Shown here piece after piece: positions 63,379-64,000 of a stretch of 64,000 nt of DNA (its first letter is position 1; each line of letters begins with the position of its first letter). The position numbers and the translations under genes are program-made. The notes under the pieces are model-generated. The model had not been told where the DNA came from. It saw only the letters and a program-made list of their open reading frames with translations, and made no database searches. The DNA comes from Mesostigma viride (taxonomy: Eukaryota; Streptophyta; Mesostigmatophyceae; Mesostigmatales; Mesostigmataceae), in NCBI GenBank assembly GCA_009746045.1, contig RPFO01000080.1, forward strand, positions 6,091,684 to 6,155,683, written 5' to 3'.

Positions 63379-63628
63379 ACAATACCGCTGCCCGACGTCA
63401 CAATACCGCTGCCCGACGTCACAATACCGCTGCCCGACGTCACAATACCGCTGCCCGACGTCACAATACCGCTGCCCGACGTCACAATACCGCTGCCCGA
63501 CGTCACAATACCGCTGCCCGACGTCACAATACCGCTGCCCGACGTCACAATACCGCTGCCCGACGTCACAATACCGCTGCCCGACGTCACAATACCGCTG
63601 CCCGACGTCACAATACCGCTGCCCGACG
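63379..63628. repeat. 21-bp tandem repeat, about 12 units
   Basis: Perfect head-to-tail units made of CACAATACCGCTG and CCCGACGT, with no spacers. It lies upstream of the 63,063 exon, in an intron. Confidence 0.97.
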
Positions 63629-63789
63629 GCCCAACCACAGCGCGATCCCTAAACCTTCATCATGGCTCCCATCTTCATCATTGCGTTGCAAGGCACGCAC
63701 ACAAATCCAGTTTCTACCCCCATTTTCTATGGGCTCCCACCATACCAGTCCCTTCTTAGGTTTCTGGTCAACCATGCAACATCTAAGGT

Positions 63790-64000
63790 TGGGTTTGGCT
63801 GGGTTGGGTGGGGTTGGGTTGGGATGGGTTTGGTTGAGTTGGGTCGGGTTGGGTTGGGTCGGGATGGGTCGGTATGGGTCGGTATGTGTTGTGTTGTGCT
63901 GTGTTGTGTTGTGTTGTGTTGTGTTGTGTTGTGTTGTGTTGTGTTGTGTTGTGTTGTGTTGTGTTGTGTTGTGTTGTGTTGTGTTGTGTTGTGTTGTGTT
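63790..64000. repeat. Pentanucleotide tract GGGTT changing to GTGTT
   Basis: GGGTT-type units (63,790-63,890) grade through GGGTC and TGGGTC into pure GTGTT (63,890 to the window end). The tract continues past the window. Confidence 0.95.

Noticed and set aside
63379-63628. CRISPR-like array
   Set aside because: The 21-bp units are head-to-tail with no spacers, inside an intron of a eukaryotic gene.

Overview
The window is a chimera. Roughly bases 1-15,350 are a tightly packed block of intronless genes on both strands that reads like a large nucleocytoplasmic DNA virus (NCLDV). The rest is a repeat-rich eukaryotic nuclear genome. Its GC-rich exons, GT-AG introns, L1-like LINEs and short CCCTAAA-type interstitial repeats fit a green alga best (inference). 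The simplest reading is an endogenous giant-virus segment next to, or inside, algal chromatin. A mis-joined contig is the main alternative.

Viral block. 0-6.3 kb holds an OTU-like protease tail, a family of proteins sharing an N-terminal CCCH module (one with an F-box), two membrane proteins and several unknowns. At least seven reading-frame breaks fall in this stretch. 6.7-8.7 kb holds an intact KilA-N/BRO-like DNA-binding gene flanked by scraps of its own family, and a CCCH+J-domain protein. 8.9-15.2 kb holds four intact GC-rich genes in two divergent pairs (a Pro/Gln/Ala-rich protein, a Cys4 acidic protein, a MYND-finger protein, and a protein with three CxxC..CxxC modules). The two shared promoters carry perfect heat-shock elements, CCAAT boxes and, in one, bZIP-like sites. 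A 951-bp foldback element lies between the pairs.

Mobile-element block (15.4-50.6 kb). LINE copies, whose 3' ends form a conserved hairpin plus AT-rich tail, are nested with DNA transposons. A 13.94-kb element (16,159-30,101) has 32-bp terminal inverted repeats, inverted subterminal arrays of a ~174-bp repeat, a 2.89-kb unit in three tandem copies, and an ATA target duplication that splits a LINE ORF1. A 3.69-kb CACTA-like element (31,833-35,522, TSD TAG) sits inside another retroelement copy and itself carries a 5'-truncated LINE. A dispersed family with a short Cys-containing ORF, two further ~180-bp arrays and 1.5 kb of serial tetranucleotide repeats fill the rest.

Host gene block (50.6-64 kb). 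The 3' thirteen exons of a KLHDC4/Kel3-type kelch-repeat gene lie on the minus strand; the 5' end is beyond the window. Its introns hold a MITE, telomere-like repeats, microsatellites, and many decayed copies of the gene's own exon/intron edges.
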